Positions 27,477-35,806 of a DNA stretch of 64,000 nucleotides are shown here, in pieces. Within the stretch, counting starts at the first letter, position 1. Each line of letters opens with the position of its first letter. The DNA is from Litorimonas sp963972195. GTDB lineage: Bacteria > Pseudomonadota > Alphaproteobacteria > Caulobacterales > Maricaulaceae. Under the pieces are notes generated by a model. The model searched no databases. It had not been told where the DNA came from and worked only from the letters and a program-made list of their open reading frames with translations. The stretch is taken from the NCBI GenBank assembly GCA_963972195.1, contig CAXATH010000001.1, positions 248,001 through 312,000 of the forward strand, read 5' to 3'. A program made the position numbers and the translations under genes.

Positions 27477-27601
27477 CAGCTCTTCAACCGCACTCCGCCT
27501 GAACAGCGCTATCCGCCCCCGCAGACAAGCGGAACAAACCATAAACATTTATTGACAATTTGCGTTTAATCTGGCTCTATTCGGAAGAATCGGAGCCATT
27601 T

Positions 27602-29008
27602 ATGCCTAAACCCACAACACAATTTATTTGCCAGTCCTGCGGAACTGTACATGCCAAATGGGCCGGGCGGTGTGATGCTTGCGGCGAATGGAACACGCTG
27701 GTCGAGGAAATTACGGCCCAGAACGAACGCCCCGCTCATAAAAGGCGAAAAGGCCGATCTGTTGATTTTGTGGACCTCGGCGGAGAAAGCCGCGACGTTG
27801 CGCGGCTCACGACGGGAATTGCGGAACTCGACCGCGTTACAGGCGGAGGGCTCGTCCCCGGCTCTGCGCTTTTGGTCGGCGGCGACCCAGGAATTGGCAA
27901 ATCAACTCTTTTACTACAGGCAACAGGCAAGCTTGCCAAAAGCGGACTCAAAACGGCATATATTTCAGGCGAAGAGTCTGTTGGTCAGGTTCGCCGGCGC
28001 GCGAAACGTCTCGGCGTGTCGGGCAGTCCCGTTTCACTGGCGGCGGAAACTTCCCTTGGCCCTATCATTGATGGCCTGATGGCGGAAAAGCCGGACGTGG
28101 TCATTATCGACTCTATTCAGACTCTCTGGACAGATCAGCTCGGCGCCGCCCCCGGCACGGTCGCGCAAGTCCGCGCCTGCGCGCAGGAACTCACCCGGTT
28201 TGCTAAAAAACGCGGCACATGCGTTATTCTTGTGGGTCACGTGACCAAAGACGGCCAGATTGCCGGACCGCGGGTGGTTGAGCATATGGTTGATGCGGTG
28301 CTTTATTTCGAAGGTGACCGCGCGCATCAATTCAGGATCCTCCGGGCGCATAAAAACCGGTTTGGACCGACAGACGAAATCGGTGTCTTTGAAATGCGAG
28401 AGAGTGGTTTGGGCGAAGTTCCCAATCCATCCGCTCTTTTTCTTAATGGCCGAAGAGACCTCTCCAGCGGCGCGGCAGTTTTTGCCGGCCTCGAAGGTAC
28501 CCGGCCTGTTCTGACCGAGATTCAGGCCCTCGTGGCCCCGGCCGCTTTTGGAACGCCGAGGCGCGCCGTCGTCGGGTGGGATACAGGACGCCTCGCCATG
28601 GTTTTGGCGGTTTTAGAGGCCCGATGTGGCGTGAGCTTCGCCGGAAAAGACGTTTACCTGAACGTGGCCGGCGGACTACGAATCAACGAGCCAGCCGCTG
28701 ATCTCGCTGTCGCAGCAGCCCTAGTCTCTTCTGCGTTTGATATGCCTCTCCCCCCGGAAACAGTTGTGTTCGGCGAAATCAGCTTGTCCGGTGACGTTCG
28801 GGCGGTGGGCCGATCTGATGCGCGGTTGAAAGAAGCCGCCAAGCTGGGCTTTAAAAAAGCGATTACGCCAAGGCCCCTAAAACGCGATCAAGCCAATGAA
28901 AATTCTGCGCTGCCGATAATTGCAATCAAGGCTTTGCCCGACCTCGTTCGCCGTGTAGAAGCCAGCGCAGAAGCCGGAAAGGATTGGGAGACCAATTGGG
29001 CGGCGTAG
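27602..29008 (+). CDS. radA: DNA repair protein RadA (Sms)
   Basis: 468 residues. A RecA-like branch-migration helicase for recombination intermediates. The zinc finger uses C10, C13, C24 and C27 (ICQSCG ... RCDACGEW). Walker A is GDPGIGKST; the RadA-specific motif KNRFG is in AHKNRFGPTDEIGVFEM. A Lon-protease-like C-terminal domain (from about residue 290, with GKDVYLNVAGGLRINEPAADL) completes the family layout. I chose the ATG that follows GGAG by seven bases; a 14-codon extension to a TTG has no support. It is followed 17 bp later by cvpA. Confidence 0.96.
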   Translation: MPKPTTQFICQSCGTVHAKWAGRCDACGEWNTLVEEITAQNERPAHKRRKGRSVDFVDLGGESRDVARLTTGIAELDRVTGGGLVPGSALLVGGDPGIGKSTLLLQATGKLAKSGLKTAYISGEESVGQVRRRAKRLGVSGSPVSLAAETSLGPIIDGLMAEKPDVVIIDSIQTLWTDQLGAAPGTVAQVRACAQELTRFAKKRGTCVILVGHVTKDGQIAGPRVVEHMVDAVLYFEGDRAHQFRILRAHKNRFGPTDEIGVFEMRESGLGEVPNPSALFLNGRRDLSSGAAVFAGLEGTRPVLTEIQALVAPAAFGTPRRAVVGWDTGRLAMVLAVLEARCGVSFAGKDVYLNVAGGLRINEPAADLAVAAALVSSAFDMPLPPETVVFGEISLSGDVRAVGRSDARLKEAAKLGFKKAITPRPLKRDQANENSALPIIAIKALPDLVRRVEASAEAGKDWETNWAA

Positions 29009-29025
29009 CATAAGGCGAGCCTTGT

Positions 29026-29700
29026 ATGAGTATTGGACCGTTTTCTTTTAACGGATTTGATGTCGTTGTCCTCGTCATTCTGCTTATTTCTCTTATTATT
29101 GCGCTGCAACGTGGGTTTCTCCGCGAAATGCTTTCGCTCGTCGCTCTGTTGTTAGCGGGCGTTATAACGCTTTTTGTCTGGGGGCGGTTTCGCTTTCAGG
29201 TTCAGGAAATTATTTCGCCGTCTTGGCTTGCGGACGCCACTTTAGGCGCCGGGACATTTATTCTAGTTTACCTCCTCTCCGTTGTCATATTAGCTAAAAT
29301 CTTTGGCAAGCTTGAAGCGCCGCCTGCTAAATTTCTCAACCGAGCGCTCGGCGCGGTCTTTGGCATTTTTCGAGGACTTATTCTGGCCGCCCTTGGCGTT
29401 ATGGTTTTAACCGCAAGCCACCGCTCAAGTTTGGAAGCGCAAGAATTCAAATCCTATATTACGGATAACCGGGAAAGCTTCCCTTCCGATATCATGGAGA
29501 GAATGCCGGAATCCATGCGCGAACAAATGGAAGCTCCGCCTAAGCCGCTTCCAGAATACCTTGAAACCTCTACTTTTTATCCGCTCTTGGACAGTATTGG
29601 GGATATCATCCGCAATCTGCCTATCGGAGAGTGGAAGTCCTACGCAGATCGTATTAAAGACGGCGATATTGACGGTATCAGCCGGGAGATAACGCAATGA
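29026..29700 (+). CDS. cvpA: CvpA-family inner membrane protein
   Basis: 224 residues. Four predicted membrane helices: about residues 10-27, 34-53, 68-88 and 104-122, then a cytoplasmic tail. CvpA proteins are conserved next to purF in many bacteria and were linked in E. coli to colicin V production; their biochemical role is not settled. The stop codon overlaps the purF start by 4 bp (ATGA), which fits this classic pair. Confidence 0.9.
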   Translation: MSIGPFSFNGFDVVVLVILLISLIIALQRGFLREMLSLVALLLAGVITLFVWGRFRFQVQEIISPSWLADATLGAGTFILVYLLSVVILAKIFGKLEAPPAKFLNRALGAVFGIFRGLILAALGVMVLTASHRSSLEAQEFKSYITDNRESFPSDIMERMPESMREQMEAPPKPLPEYLETSTFYPLLDSIGDIIRNLPIGEWKSYADRIKDGDIDGISREITQ

Positions 29701-31190
29701 CCCATGTGACTAAATCGGGACAGCCCAATCCGTCCTGTGATTTTGATCCGAACGAGGATAAAATCCGCGAAGAGTGCGGCGTCTTCGGAATTTTTGGCAT
29801 GGAGAATGCCGCCTCCCTCACCGCATTAGGTTTGCACGCCTTGCAACATCGCGGTCAAGAGGCCTGCGGCATCGCCAGCTATGACGGAAAGAAATTCCAT
29901 ACAGAGCGCCACCTTGGTTTGGTCGGAGACAATTTTACAGGCGAAGATCCTTCCGAACGATTGCCCGGACACATCTCTATCGGTCACAACCGTTATTCGA
30001 CCGCCGGTCAGACCATTTTACGCAACGTACAGCCGCTCTTTTCCGAACTTCATTCCGGCGGTTTTGCCCTCGCCCACAATGGCCATATTACCAACGCCTA
30101 TACGATCCGGGAACAATTGGTTGAAAAAGGCGCTCTTTTCCAGTCCACCTCTGACACAGAAGTGGTCATTCACCTCATCGCACGGAAAAAGTCCGGAGAG
30201 TTTATTGACCGCTTTGTAAACGCGATCCGCCAAGTCGATGGCGGTTATGCTTTTGTCGGCATGACGAGCGACATGTTAATTGGCGCGCGTGACCGCTTTG
30301 GCATTCGCCCGCTTTTGATCGGACGCGTCGGAGATAGCTATATACTCGCCTCGGAAACCTGCGCCTTTGATATGATTGGCGCTACGTTTATCCGCGAAGT
30401 CGAAGCCGGGGAAGTTGTTGTCATCAACGCAGACGGCATTCGGTCTTTCACCGCATTTCCGAACGCGCGGGCCAGACCTTGTATTTTTGAATTCGTCTAT
30501 TTCGCCCGCCCGGACAGCATTGTCGGCGGCAAAAGCGTCTATGAGGTTCGCAAACAAATGGGCCGGCGTCTGGCGCAGGAAACACCGGCGGATGTCGATG
30601 TTATTATTCCGGTTCCGGATAGCGGCGTCCCGGCCGCATTGGGCTATAGTCAGGAAACCGGCATTCCGTTCGAACTTGGGATTATTCGGAATCACTATGT
30701 CGGACGAACCTTTATCCAGCCGACCCAGCAAATCCGCGATATGGGGGTTCGGCTAAAGCACTCTGCCAATCGAGCTATGATAGAAGGCAAGCGCGTTTTA
30801 CTCGTCGACGACTCCATTGTTCGCGGCACCACGTCGACGAAAATTGTCCGCATGATAAAAGCGGCCGGCGCGAAGGAAGTTCACTTCCGCTCCGCTTCCC
30901 CGCCCATCAAACATCCCGATCATTACGGTATAGATATGCCATCCAAGGATAAACTTCTGGCGGCGAATTACGACCTGAAAGCGATGACGGAAATGCTAGA
31001 GGTCGATAGCCTCGGATTCCTTTCCGTCGAGGGTCTGTATTGGGCCATGGGCGCCGAAGAACGCATTGCAGATGCGCCTCAATTTACAGATCACTGTTTT
31101 ACGGGGGAATACCCAACGCCGCTGATAGATAGAGACCGCGAAGCGAGCGGCGCCTCTAAGCAGCTCTCTTTCCTTGTCGAAGTCGCCTAA
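29697..31190 (+). CDS. purF: Amidophosphoribosyltransferase
   Basis: 497 residues. Catalyses the first committed step of purine synthesis, PRPP plus glutamine to phosphoribosylamine. A 26-residue propeptide ends at REE, exposing the nucleophile C27 in ECGVFGIFG for glutaminase action. The glutaminase domain contains ALQHRGQEACGI and GHNRYSTAG. The phosphoribosyltransferase PRPP loop is VLLVDDSIVRGTTS. The C-terminal CFTGEYPTPL resembles Bacillus-type enzymes that hold a [4Fe-4S] cluster, but only some of the expected cluster cysteines are evident. It is translationally coupled to cvpA. Confidence 0.97.
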   Translation: MTHVTKSGQPNPSCDFDPNEDKIREECGVFGIFGMENAASLTALGLHALQHRGQEACGIASYDGKKFHTERHLGLVGDNFTGEDPSERLPGHISIGHNRYSTAGQTILRNVQPLFSELHSGGFALAHNGHITNAYTIREQLVEKGALFQSTSDTEVVIHLIARKKSGEFIDRFVNAIRQVDGGYAFVGMTSDMLIGARDRFGIRPLLIGRVGDSYILASETCAFDMIGATFIREVEAGEVVVINADGIRSFTAFPNARARPCIFEFVYFARPDSIVGGKSVYEVRKQMGRRLAQETPADVDVIIPVPDSGVPAALGYSQETGIPFELGIIRNHYVGRTFIQPTQQIRDMGVRLKHSANRAMIEGKRVLLVDDSIVRGTTSTKIVRMIKAAGAKEVHFRSASPPIKHPDHYGIDMPSKDKLLAANYDLKAMTEMLEVDSLGFLSVEGLYWAMGAEERIADAPQFTDHCFTGEYPTPLIDRDREASGASKQLSFLVEVA

Positions 31191-31201
31191 GGTTTTTTCT
31201 G

Positions 31202-31918
31202 ATGTCACAACCACTTAAAGGCCGCGTTACTCTAGTGACGGGCGCGTCCCGAGGCATAGGCTACGCCGCCGCAGAAGCATTGGCAGACGCCGGATCCGAC
31301 ATTATCGCCCTCGCCCGTACCCAAGGCGGGCTCGAGGCATTGGACGACTCCATCAAAGCCAAAGGACAAAACTGTACGATTGTTCCTATGGATTTGACGC
31401 AGGGCGACGGGATTGACCGTCTTGGCGCAATTATCAATGAACGATGGGGCAAGCTGGACGGCCTATTGGCTAATGCCGGTATGCTAGGCGAAATTACGCC
31501 CGTGCCGCATCTTGACCTTAAAGTTTGGGATAATATTGTTGCCGTCAATCTGACCGCCAATTATCGTCTCATCCGCTCTCTAGATCCGTTGCTCCGCGCG
31601 TCTGAGGCGGGACGAGCCTTATTCCTGACGTCCGGCGTCGCGAACACGCGCCGAGCTTATTGGGGGGCTTACGCCTCCACCAAAGCGGGATTGGAAGCCC
31701 TGGTGCAGTGTTACGCGAAAGAAGCTGAGGTTACGCCGCTAAAGGTCAACTTGCTCAACCCAGGCGCAACCCGCACGGCTATGCGCGCCAAAGCTATGCC
31801 GGGCGAAGATCCCAGCAAACTGCCTAATCCGACAGATATTTCGCCGCTAATTGTGAAAATGCTGTCTCCGGATTTTTCAGAGACAGATCAGATCGTAAAT
31901 TATCGCGAGACCGTTTAG
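31202..31918 (+). CDS. Short-chain dehydrogenase/reductase
   Basis: 238 residues, classical SDR size. The NAD(P)-binding motif TGASRGIG, the NAG motif in LLANAGMLGE, and the catalytic Ser in LTSGVAN with YASTK (Tyr, Lys) are all present. The PGATRTAMRAKAMPGEDP loop is like that of the E. coli YciK group, oxidoreductases of unknown substrate. It follows purF by 11 bp and is likely the last gene of the radA-cvpA-purF run. Its stop lies in a short palindrome (GCGAGAC / GTCTCGC) before the convergent dehydrogenase gene. Confidence 0.9.
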   Translation: MSQPLKGRVTLVTGASRGIGYAAAEALADAGSDIIALARTQGGLEALDDSIKAKGQNCTIVPMDLTQGDGIDRLGAIINERWGKLDGLLANAGMLGEITPVPHLDLKVWDNIVAVNLTANYRLIRSLDPLLRASEAGRALFLTSGVANTRRAYWGAYASTKAGLEALVQCYAKEAEVTPLKVNLLNPGATRTAMRAKAMPGEDPSKLPNPTDISPLIVKMLSPDFSETDQIVNYRETV

Positions 31919-31930
31919 TCTCGCTGTGGT

Positions 31931-32935
31931 TTAATTTGTCAGAACGATCCGGTAGCGCGCTTTACCGCTTTCCAAACGCTCTAACGCCTCATTGACCTTC
32001 TCCATGGGGAAATATTCGACCATGGGCTTAATATCGTGGCGTGTGCAAAATTCGAGCATCTTCGCCACTCTATCAGGCGATCCTGTATCTGACCCGCCAA
32101 CAGATTTGCCGCCGGAAATCAGAGAAAAAGCCGGAATACCCATTGGCTTATCCACGGCCCCAACCGTAATCAGACGGCCATTTGAGCGGAGAGTCGCCAG
32201 ATAGCTGGGCCAATCGAGATTCACATTTACAGTCGATAAAATAAAATCAAACTTGCCTTTGAGGTTTTTCATGGCGTCGGAGTCCTTGCTATTGGCCACA
32301 TGATGCGCGCCGAGCTCTTTCAGCTCATCTTCCTTGTCCATAGACGTGGTGAAAGCTGTCACCTCACAGCCCCAGGCCCGCGCAAATTGCAGCGCCAAAT
32401 GGCCGAGCCCGCCAATACCAATAACCGCAACACGGTCAGTCGGTTTCAGGTCGTAATCAACAAAAGGCGCAAAAACCGTGATTCCGCCGCAAAAAAGCGG
32501 TCCGGCAGATTTCGCGTCCATCCCGTCAGGAATAGGTACAGCCCAGATATCTTGTACGCGAATGCGATCCGCAAACCCGCCTTTAGATATGATTGTCGGA
32601 ACGCCAGTTTCGCAGCGCTGCTGCGTGCCTGCAAGGCAAGGTGAACAATGCATACAGCTCTCGGCATTCCAGCCAACGCCGACGGTTTGGCCAACTTTCA
32701 GATTCTTTACGGCGCTGCCGACTTCGCTGATTTCGCCAATTGCTTCATGGCCGGGCACCATGGGGTATTGCCCAAACCCCCAGTCATTATTGATCATGGA
32801 GAGGTCCGAGTGACACACCCCACAGGCAGATATTTTGACTTCGACTTCATGCTCCCCCAAAGCGCCCGGATCATAGCTGTAAGGTTCCAGTTTTGCTCCG
32901 GCTTCTTTGGCGGCATAGGCACGAATATCGGTCAT
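31931..32935 (-). CDS. Zinc-dependent NAD(P) alcohol dehydrogenase (YahK/cinnamyl-alcohol type)
   Basis: 334 residues. A medium-chain dehydrogenase, probably acting on aldehydes or alcohols. Catalytic zinc ligands appear in CGVCHSDLSM (Cys), PGHEAIGEI (His-Glu) and the later Cys; the structural zinc site is CMHCSPCLAGTQQRC. The cofactor-binding motif is GIGGLGHLALQFA. The ending RYRIVLTN is typical of the YahK/AdhC branch, usually NADPH-linked aldehyde reductases. The start lies 18 bp after the stop of the XRE regulator gene, so it is probably transcribed with the regulator and membrane protein and may be controlled by the paired operators upstream. Confidence 0.92.
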   Translation of the reverse strand: MTDIRAYAAKEAGAKLEPYSYDPGALGEHEVEVKISACGVCHSDLSMINNDWGFGQYPMVPGHEAIGEISEVGSAVKNLKVGQTVGVGWNAESCMHCSPCLAGTQQRCETGVPTIISKGGFADRIRVQDIWAVPIPDGMDAKSAGPLFCGGITVFAPFVDYDLKPTDRVAVIGIGGLGHLALQFARAWGCEVTAFTTSMDKEDELKELGAHHVANSKDSDAMKNLKGKFDFILSTVNVNLDWPSYLATLRSNGRLITVGAVDKPMGIPAFSLISGGKSVGGSDTGSPDRVAKMLEFCTRHDIKPMVEYFPMEKVNEALERLESGKARYRIVLTN

Positions 32936-32953
32936 AAAAATCCTTGTTGAATA

Positions 32954-33181
32954 TTAATCGAGCGCTGACGGATCGAAAATAAAGAGGCCGTCAATCGGTT
33001 CCTCTAATATATGGGCCAGTCGAAAGGCCAATTCAAGGGACGGTGCGTATCGTTCGGCCTCCACGGCGATGATAGTTTGCCGCGTCGCTCCGACCCTCTC
33101 GGCCAGCTCAACCTGTGAAAGCCCCTTTATGACGCGGGCGCGCTTTATGCGATTCGTAATTTTCGATTTTTTACCTCCCAT
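32954..33181 (-). CDS. Small XRE-type HTH transcriptional regulator
   Basis: 75 residues. Almost the whole protein is a helix-turn-helix of the Cro/C1 family: IKRARVIKGLSQVELAERVG, then TRQTIIAVEAERYAPSLELA. It ends LFIFDPSALD, as in the small stand-alone regulators that often follow a membrane protein gene. I start at ATG (MGGKKSKITNR), two bases after the upstream stop; a longer frame opens at TTG inside the neighbour. Together with that neighbour it forms a compact pair. Likely autoregulatory, binding the ATGTAA-N8-TTACAT palindromes at the head of the operon. Confidence 0.88.
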   Translation of the reverse strand: MGGKKSKITNRIKRARVIKGLSQVELAERVGATRQTIIAVEAERYAPSLELAFRLAHILEEPIDGLFIFDPSALD

Positions 33182-33183
33182 GA

Positions 33184-33660
33184 TTAATGCCGATAGGCCC
33201 AAATAATAGTCCCGTGCCGATAAAGGTCAGCCAAGTAAGAGACCAGGCATAGTCCAAAGACCATTTCAACCGGCCTTATGACGGAAATCGGCCCTTGATA
33301 GCTGTCCCCTACGACATACTGAATAAGCAGGGTCACAATGATAACCCCCACACCGAGTTGCAGAACCCAATAACCCGCATGGCTCCCTTGCCGCGCAATC
33401 TCCACATCCCGTTCATCCTTTTTGTATTTCTCTTTCCGCTTTCGCATTTCGAAGGCAATTGAAATACCGGCGTGGAGTATGATCGTAAGAATGACCAGCT
33501 TTATGAAAATACCGCTCAGCTGTGACGGTGAAAAATCCGAAGGGGTCAGGTTGAAGCCCCCCGCCATGGCTTTCCAAAACCAGATAAGAATGGCGCCATC
33601 CGCCAAAAACGTGATCCAGCTTTGCCGCTGAGGCTCTGTCATCTCTTCAATACGTGTCAT
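33184..33660 (-). CDS. Four-helix membrane protein paired with the XRE regulator
   Basis: 158 residues. Four predicted membrane segments (about residues 16-35, 48-68, 96-117 and 129-147) with a charged central loop, EMRKRKEKYKKDERDVEIARQ. That KDERD-x-x-I loop is common in small membrane proteins coded next to XRE regulators (DUF2178-like); their role is unknown. I chose ATG (MTRIEEMTEPQRQSW) because GGAGG stands eight bases upstream; the longer frame begins at TTG. The gene begins 17 bp from the first of two palindromic operators and is followed within two bases by the regulator, so it may sense a membrane signal or be the regulator's target. Confidence 0.8.
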   Translation of the reverse strand: MTRIEEMTEPQRQSWITFLADGAILIWFWKAMAGGFNLTPSDFSPSQLSGIFIKLVILTIILHAGISIAFEMRKRKEKYKKDERDVEIARQGSHAGYWVLQLGVGVIIVTLLIQYVVGDSYQGPISVIRPVEMVFGLCLVSYLADLYRHGTIIWAYRH

Positions 33661-33676
33661 CTTGCAATCCTCCAAA

Positions 33677-33696
33677 ATGTAAGATATCTTTTACAT
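33677..33696. promoter_or_regulatory. Palindromic operator 1, ATGTAA-N8-TTACAT
   Basis: A perfect inverted repeat of six bases on each side of an 8-bp spacer (GATATCTT). It covers the area 17-36 bp upstream of the membrane protein ATG, overlapping where RNA polymerase or the 5' leader would start. Dyad size suits an XRE dimer. Confidence 0.75.
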
Positions 33697-33713
33697 AAGA
33701 ATTCTTGGATGAA

Positions 33714-33733
33714 ATGTAAAGTATTTTTTACAT
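33714..33733. promoter_or_regulatory. Palindromic operator 2, ATGTAA-N8-TTACAT
   Basis: The same six-base arms as operator 1 with an equal 8-bp spacer of different sequence (AGTATTTT). Its centre is 37 bp from the first centre, about 3.5 helix turns, and it is 58 bp before the start of the S9 peptidase gene. The two copies lie in the divergent promoter region, so one regulator could control both transcripts. Confidence 0.75.
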
Positions 33734-33790
33734 ACCTCGAAATATTTTTCCATGCTACACTTCCTGATATTCAAAATTGGGGAGTACAAA

Positions 33791-35764
33791 ATGAAGTATA
33801 TTTTATTGACCAGCGCAGCGGTTTTGGCTTTGGGCGCCTGCCAAGGCGAGACAAGTACAGCGACCTCTCAAGACCCTGTGATCGAAGAAAGCGCGGCCAC
33901 GACCGTTCCGGAGTTCTCGGCTGAAGCTTTCTTCGAAACGACAAGCTACGGCCTGCCCTCAAGTGCGGGCCTGGCGTTTAGTCCCACAAATGGCGACTTA
34001 TTGGTCACGTCCGATGAGAGCGGCATATTCAACGCTTATCGATTGAACACCGAAACGGGCGAAAAAACACAGCTCACACGATCTACGACAAACCCAATTT
34101 CGGCTTTGAGCTGGTTTCCGGAGGACGAAAGATTTCTTTACAGCTCTGACGGCGGCGGTGACGAACTCAACCATGTTTACGTCGTGGAAGCAGATGGCGC
34201 GGCGCAAGACCTGACGCCCGGAGAAAATGTTAAAGCCTCATTCCTCGCCTGGGCGGGCGACCGGGAAAGCTTTTTCATCACAACCAATGAGCGGGATGCC
34301 AAAACGTTTGATATCTATGAATATCAAACGGAAAATTATTCCCGCGAGATGGTGTTTGAAAATACCGACATGCAGATAGACGCCATCAGTTCGGATGGAC
34401 GTTATATTGCGCTAGCCAAGAACCGCACCTCCGCAGACTCTGACATTTATCTGGTGGATTTAGACGCGGAAGACAGTTCACCTCAGCTGATTACCGAACA
34501 TGAGGGAAATATTTCGTATTTCACCTATGACTTTACGCCCGACAATCAGAACTTGGTATATGCCACAAATGAATTTGGGGAATATAATCAGGCTTGGCGT
34601 TATGATCTGGAAACCAAAGAGAAGTCAGAGCTGATCAAAGCAGATTGGGATGTATCATATGTCTCCTATTCGCCGAGCGGTCGATACCGCATCAGCGGCA
34701 TTAACGAGGATGGATCCACACAAGTTACAATCAGGGATATGACTGAAAATAAGAACGTCAAATTGAATGACTTGCCCGAAGGCAATGTAAACTCTGTGCG
34801 TTTTTCCCCGAATGAGTCTGAGATTGCGTTTATCATGAATGGTGACCGTGCACCGTCAGACATCTATGTGGCCTCATTGGAGACAGGGGACATCATTGGC
34901 TTGACCAATGCCCTAAACCCCGAGATTTCATCTGAAATGTTGGTCGAGGGCAAGGTTGTTCGGTATGAAAGTTATGACCGCCTGGAAATTCCGGGCATTT
35001 TGTACAAACCTCACGGGGCCAGCGCAGACGCGCCCGTCCCGGCCCTCATCATGGTTCATGGCGGTCCGGGCGGACAAAACAGAAAGGGTTATAACGCTAC
35101 CGTCCAGCATCTCGTCAATAATGGTTATGCGGTCTATGCGATGAACAATCGCGGCAGCTCAGGCTACGGTAAAACCTTCTTTCACATGGACGACAAAAAA
35201 CACGGAGACGTCGACCTGAAAGATGTCGTGGCCTCCAAAGACTTCATGGCGGAATATGATTGGGTCGATGGCGACCGCATCGGTATAATCGGGGGAAGCT
35301 ATGGAGGTTATATGGTTGCCGCCGCCCTTGCCTTTGAGCCTGAAGAATTTGATGTTGGCATCAATATTTTCGGCGTGACCAATTGGGTTAGAACCCTGAA
35401 GTCTATCCCGCCTTGGTGGGAAAGCTTCCGCGAGTCGCTTTACGATGAAATGGGTGACCCGGCGACAGATGAGGAGCGTCACCGCGCAATTTCACCGCTC
35501 TTCCATGCTGAAAACATCAACAAACCGCTCTTGGTTGTGCAGGGCGCCAATGACCCGCGTGTCCTACAGGTAGAAAGCGACGAACTGGTAGAAGCTGTCA
35601 GGCAGAACGATGTTCCGGTTGAATACATCGTTTTCGAAGATGAGGGTCATGGTTTCCGAAACAAATCGAACCGGATCGAAGCCTCTAATGCCTATGTTAA
35701 ATTTCTGGATACGTATCTGGTAAACGCGCCTGAAAATGACCAAGCAGAAGGGTCTTCTGAATAG
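33791..35764 (+). CDS. S9-family serine peptidase lipoprotein (prolyl oligopeptidase/acylaminoacyl-peptidase type)
   Basis: 657 residues. Signal MKYILLTSAAVLALGAC with lipobox LGAC, so it is a lipid-anchored envelope enzyme. An N-terminal beta-propeller (about 40-400) restricts access to a C-terminal alpha/beta-hydrolase domain with the nucleophile Ser in GGSYGGYM, Asp in GANDPRV and His in EGHGF; the oxyanion region is MVHGGPGGQ. It probably cleaves short peptides outside the cytosol. I start at the ATG following GGGGAG; an earlier in-frame ATG adds 13 residues before the signal. Divergent from the XRE unit and likely under the same operators. Confidence 0.93.
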   Translation: MKYILLTSAAVLALGACQGETSTATSQDPVIEESAATTVPEFSAEAFFETTSYGLPSSAGLAFSPTNGDLLVTSDESGIFNAYRLNTETGEKTQLTRSTTNPISALSWFPEDERFLYSSDGGGDELNHVYVVEADGAAQDLTPGENVKASFLAWAGDRESFFITTNERDAKTFDIYEYQTENYSREMVFENTDMQIDAISSDGRYIALAKNRTSADSDIYLVDLDAEDSSPQLITEHEGNISYFTYDFTPDNQNLVYATNEFGEYNQAWRYDLETKEKSELIKADWDVSYVSYSPSGRYRISGINEDGSTQVTIRDMTENKNVKLNDLPEGNVNSVRFSPNESEIAFIMNGDRAPSDIYVASLETGDIIGLTNALNPEISSEMLVEGKVVRYESYDRLEIPGILYKPHGASADAPVPALIMVHGGPGGQNRKGYNATVQHLVNNGYAVYAMNNRGSSGYGKTFFHMDDKKHGDVDLKDVVASKDFMAEYDWVDGDRIGIIGGSYGGYMVAAALAFEPEEFDVGINIFGVTNWVRTLKSIPPWWESFRESLYDEMGDPATDEERHRAISPLFHAENINKPLLVVQGANDPRVLQVESDELVEAVRQNDVPVEYIVFEDEGHGFRNKSNRIEASNAYVKFLDTYLVNAPENDQAEGSSE

Positions 35765-35776
35765 GATTAGAGTATA

Positions 35777-35806
35777 CCGGCGCAACTATCGGTTGCGCCG
35801 GCTATT
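35777..35806 (+). terminator. Terminator hairpin shared by the S9 peptidase gene and the end of der
   Basis: Ten-base stem CCGGCGCAAC / GTTGCGCCGG around a five-base loop (TATCG), followed by CTATTTTCT on the plus strand. The right arm contains the last codons of der (NRR-type Arg/Asn end), whose stop lies in the hairpin, so der's C-terminus is constrained by the terminator. Confidence 0.8.

Noticed and set aside
31905..31924. Terminator between the SDR and alcohol dehydrogenase genes
   Set aside because: GCGAGAC/GTCTCGC is a real seven-base palindrome over the SDR stop, but no T-tract follows on either strand.
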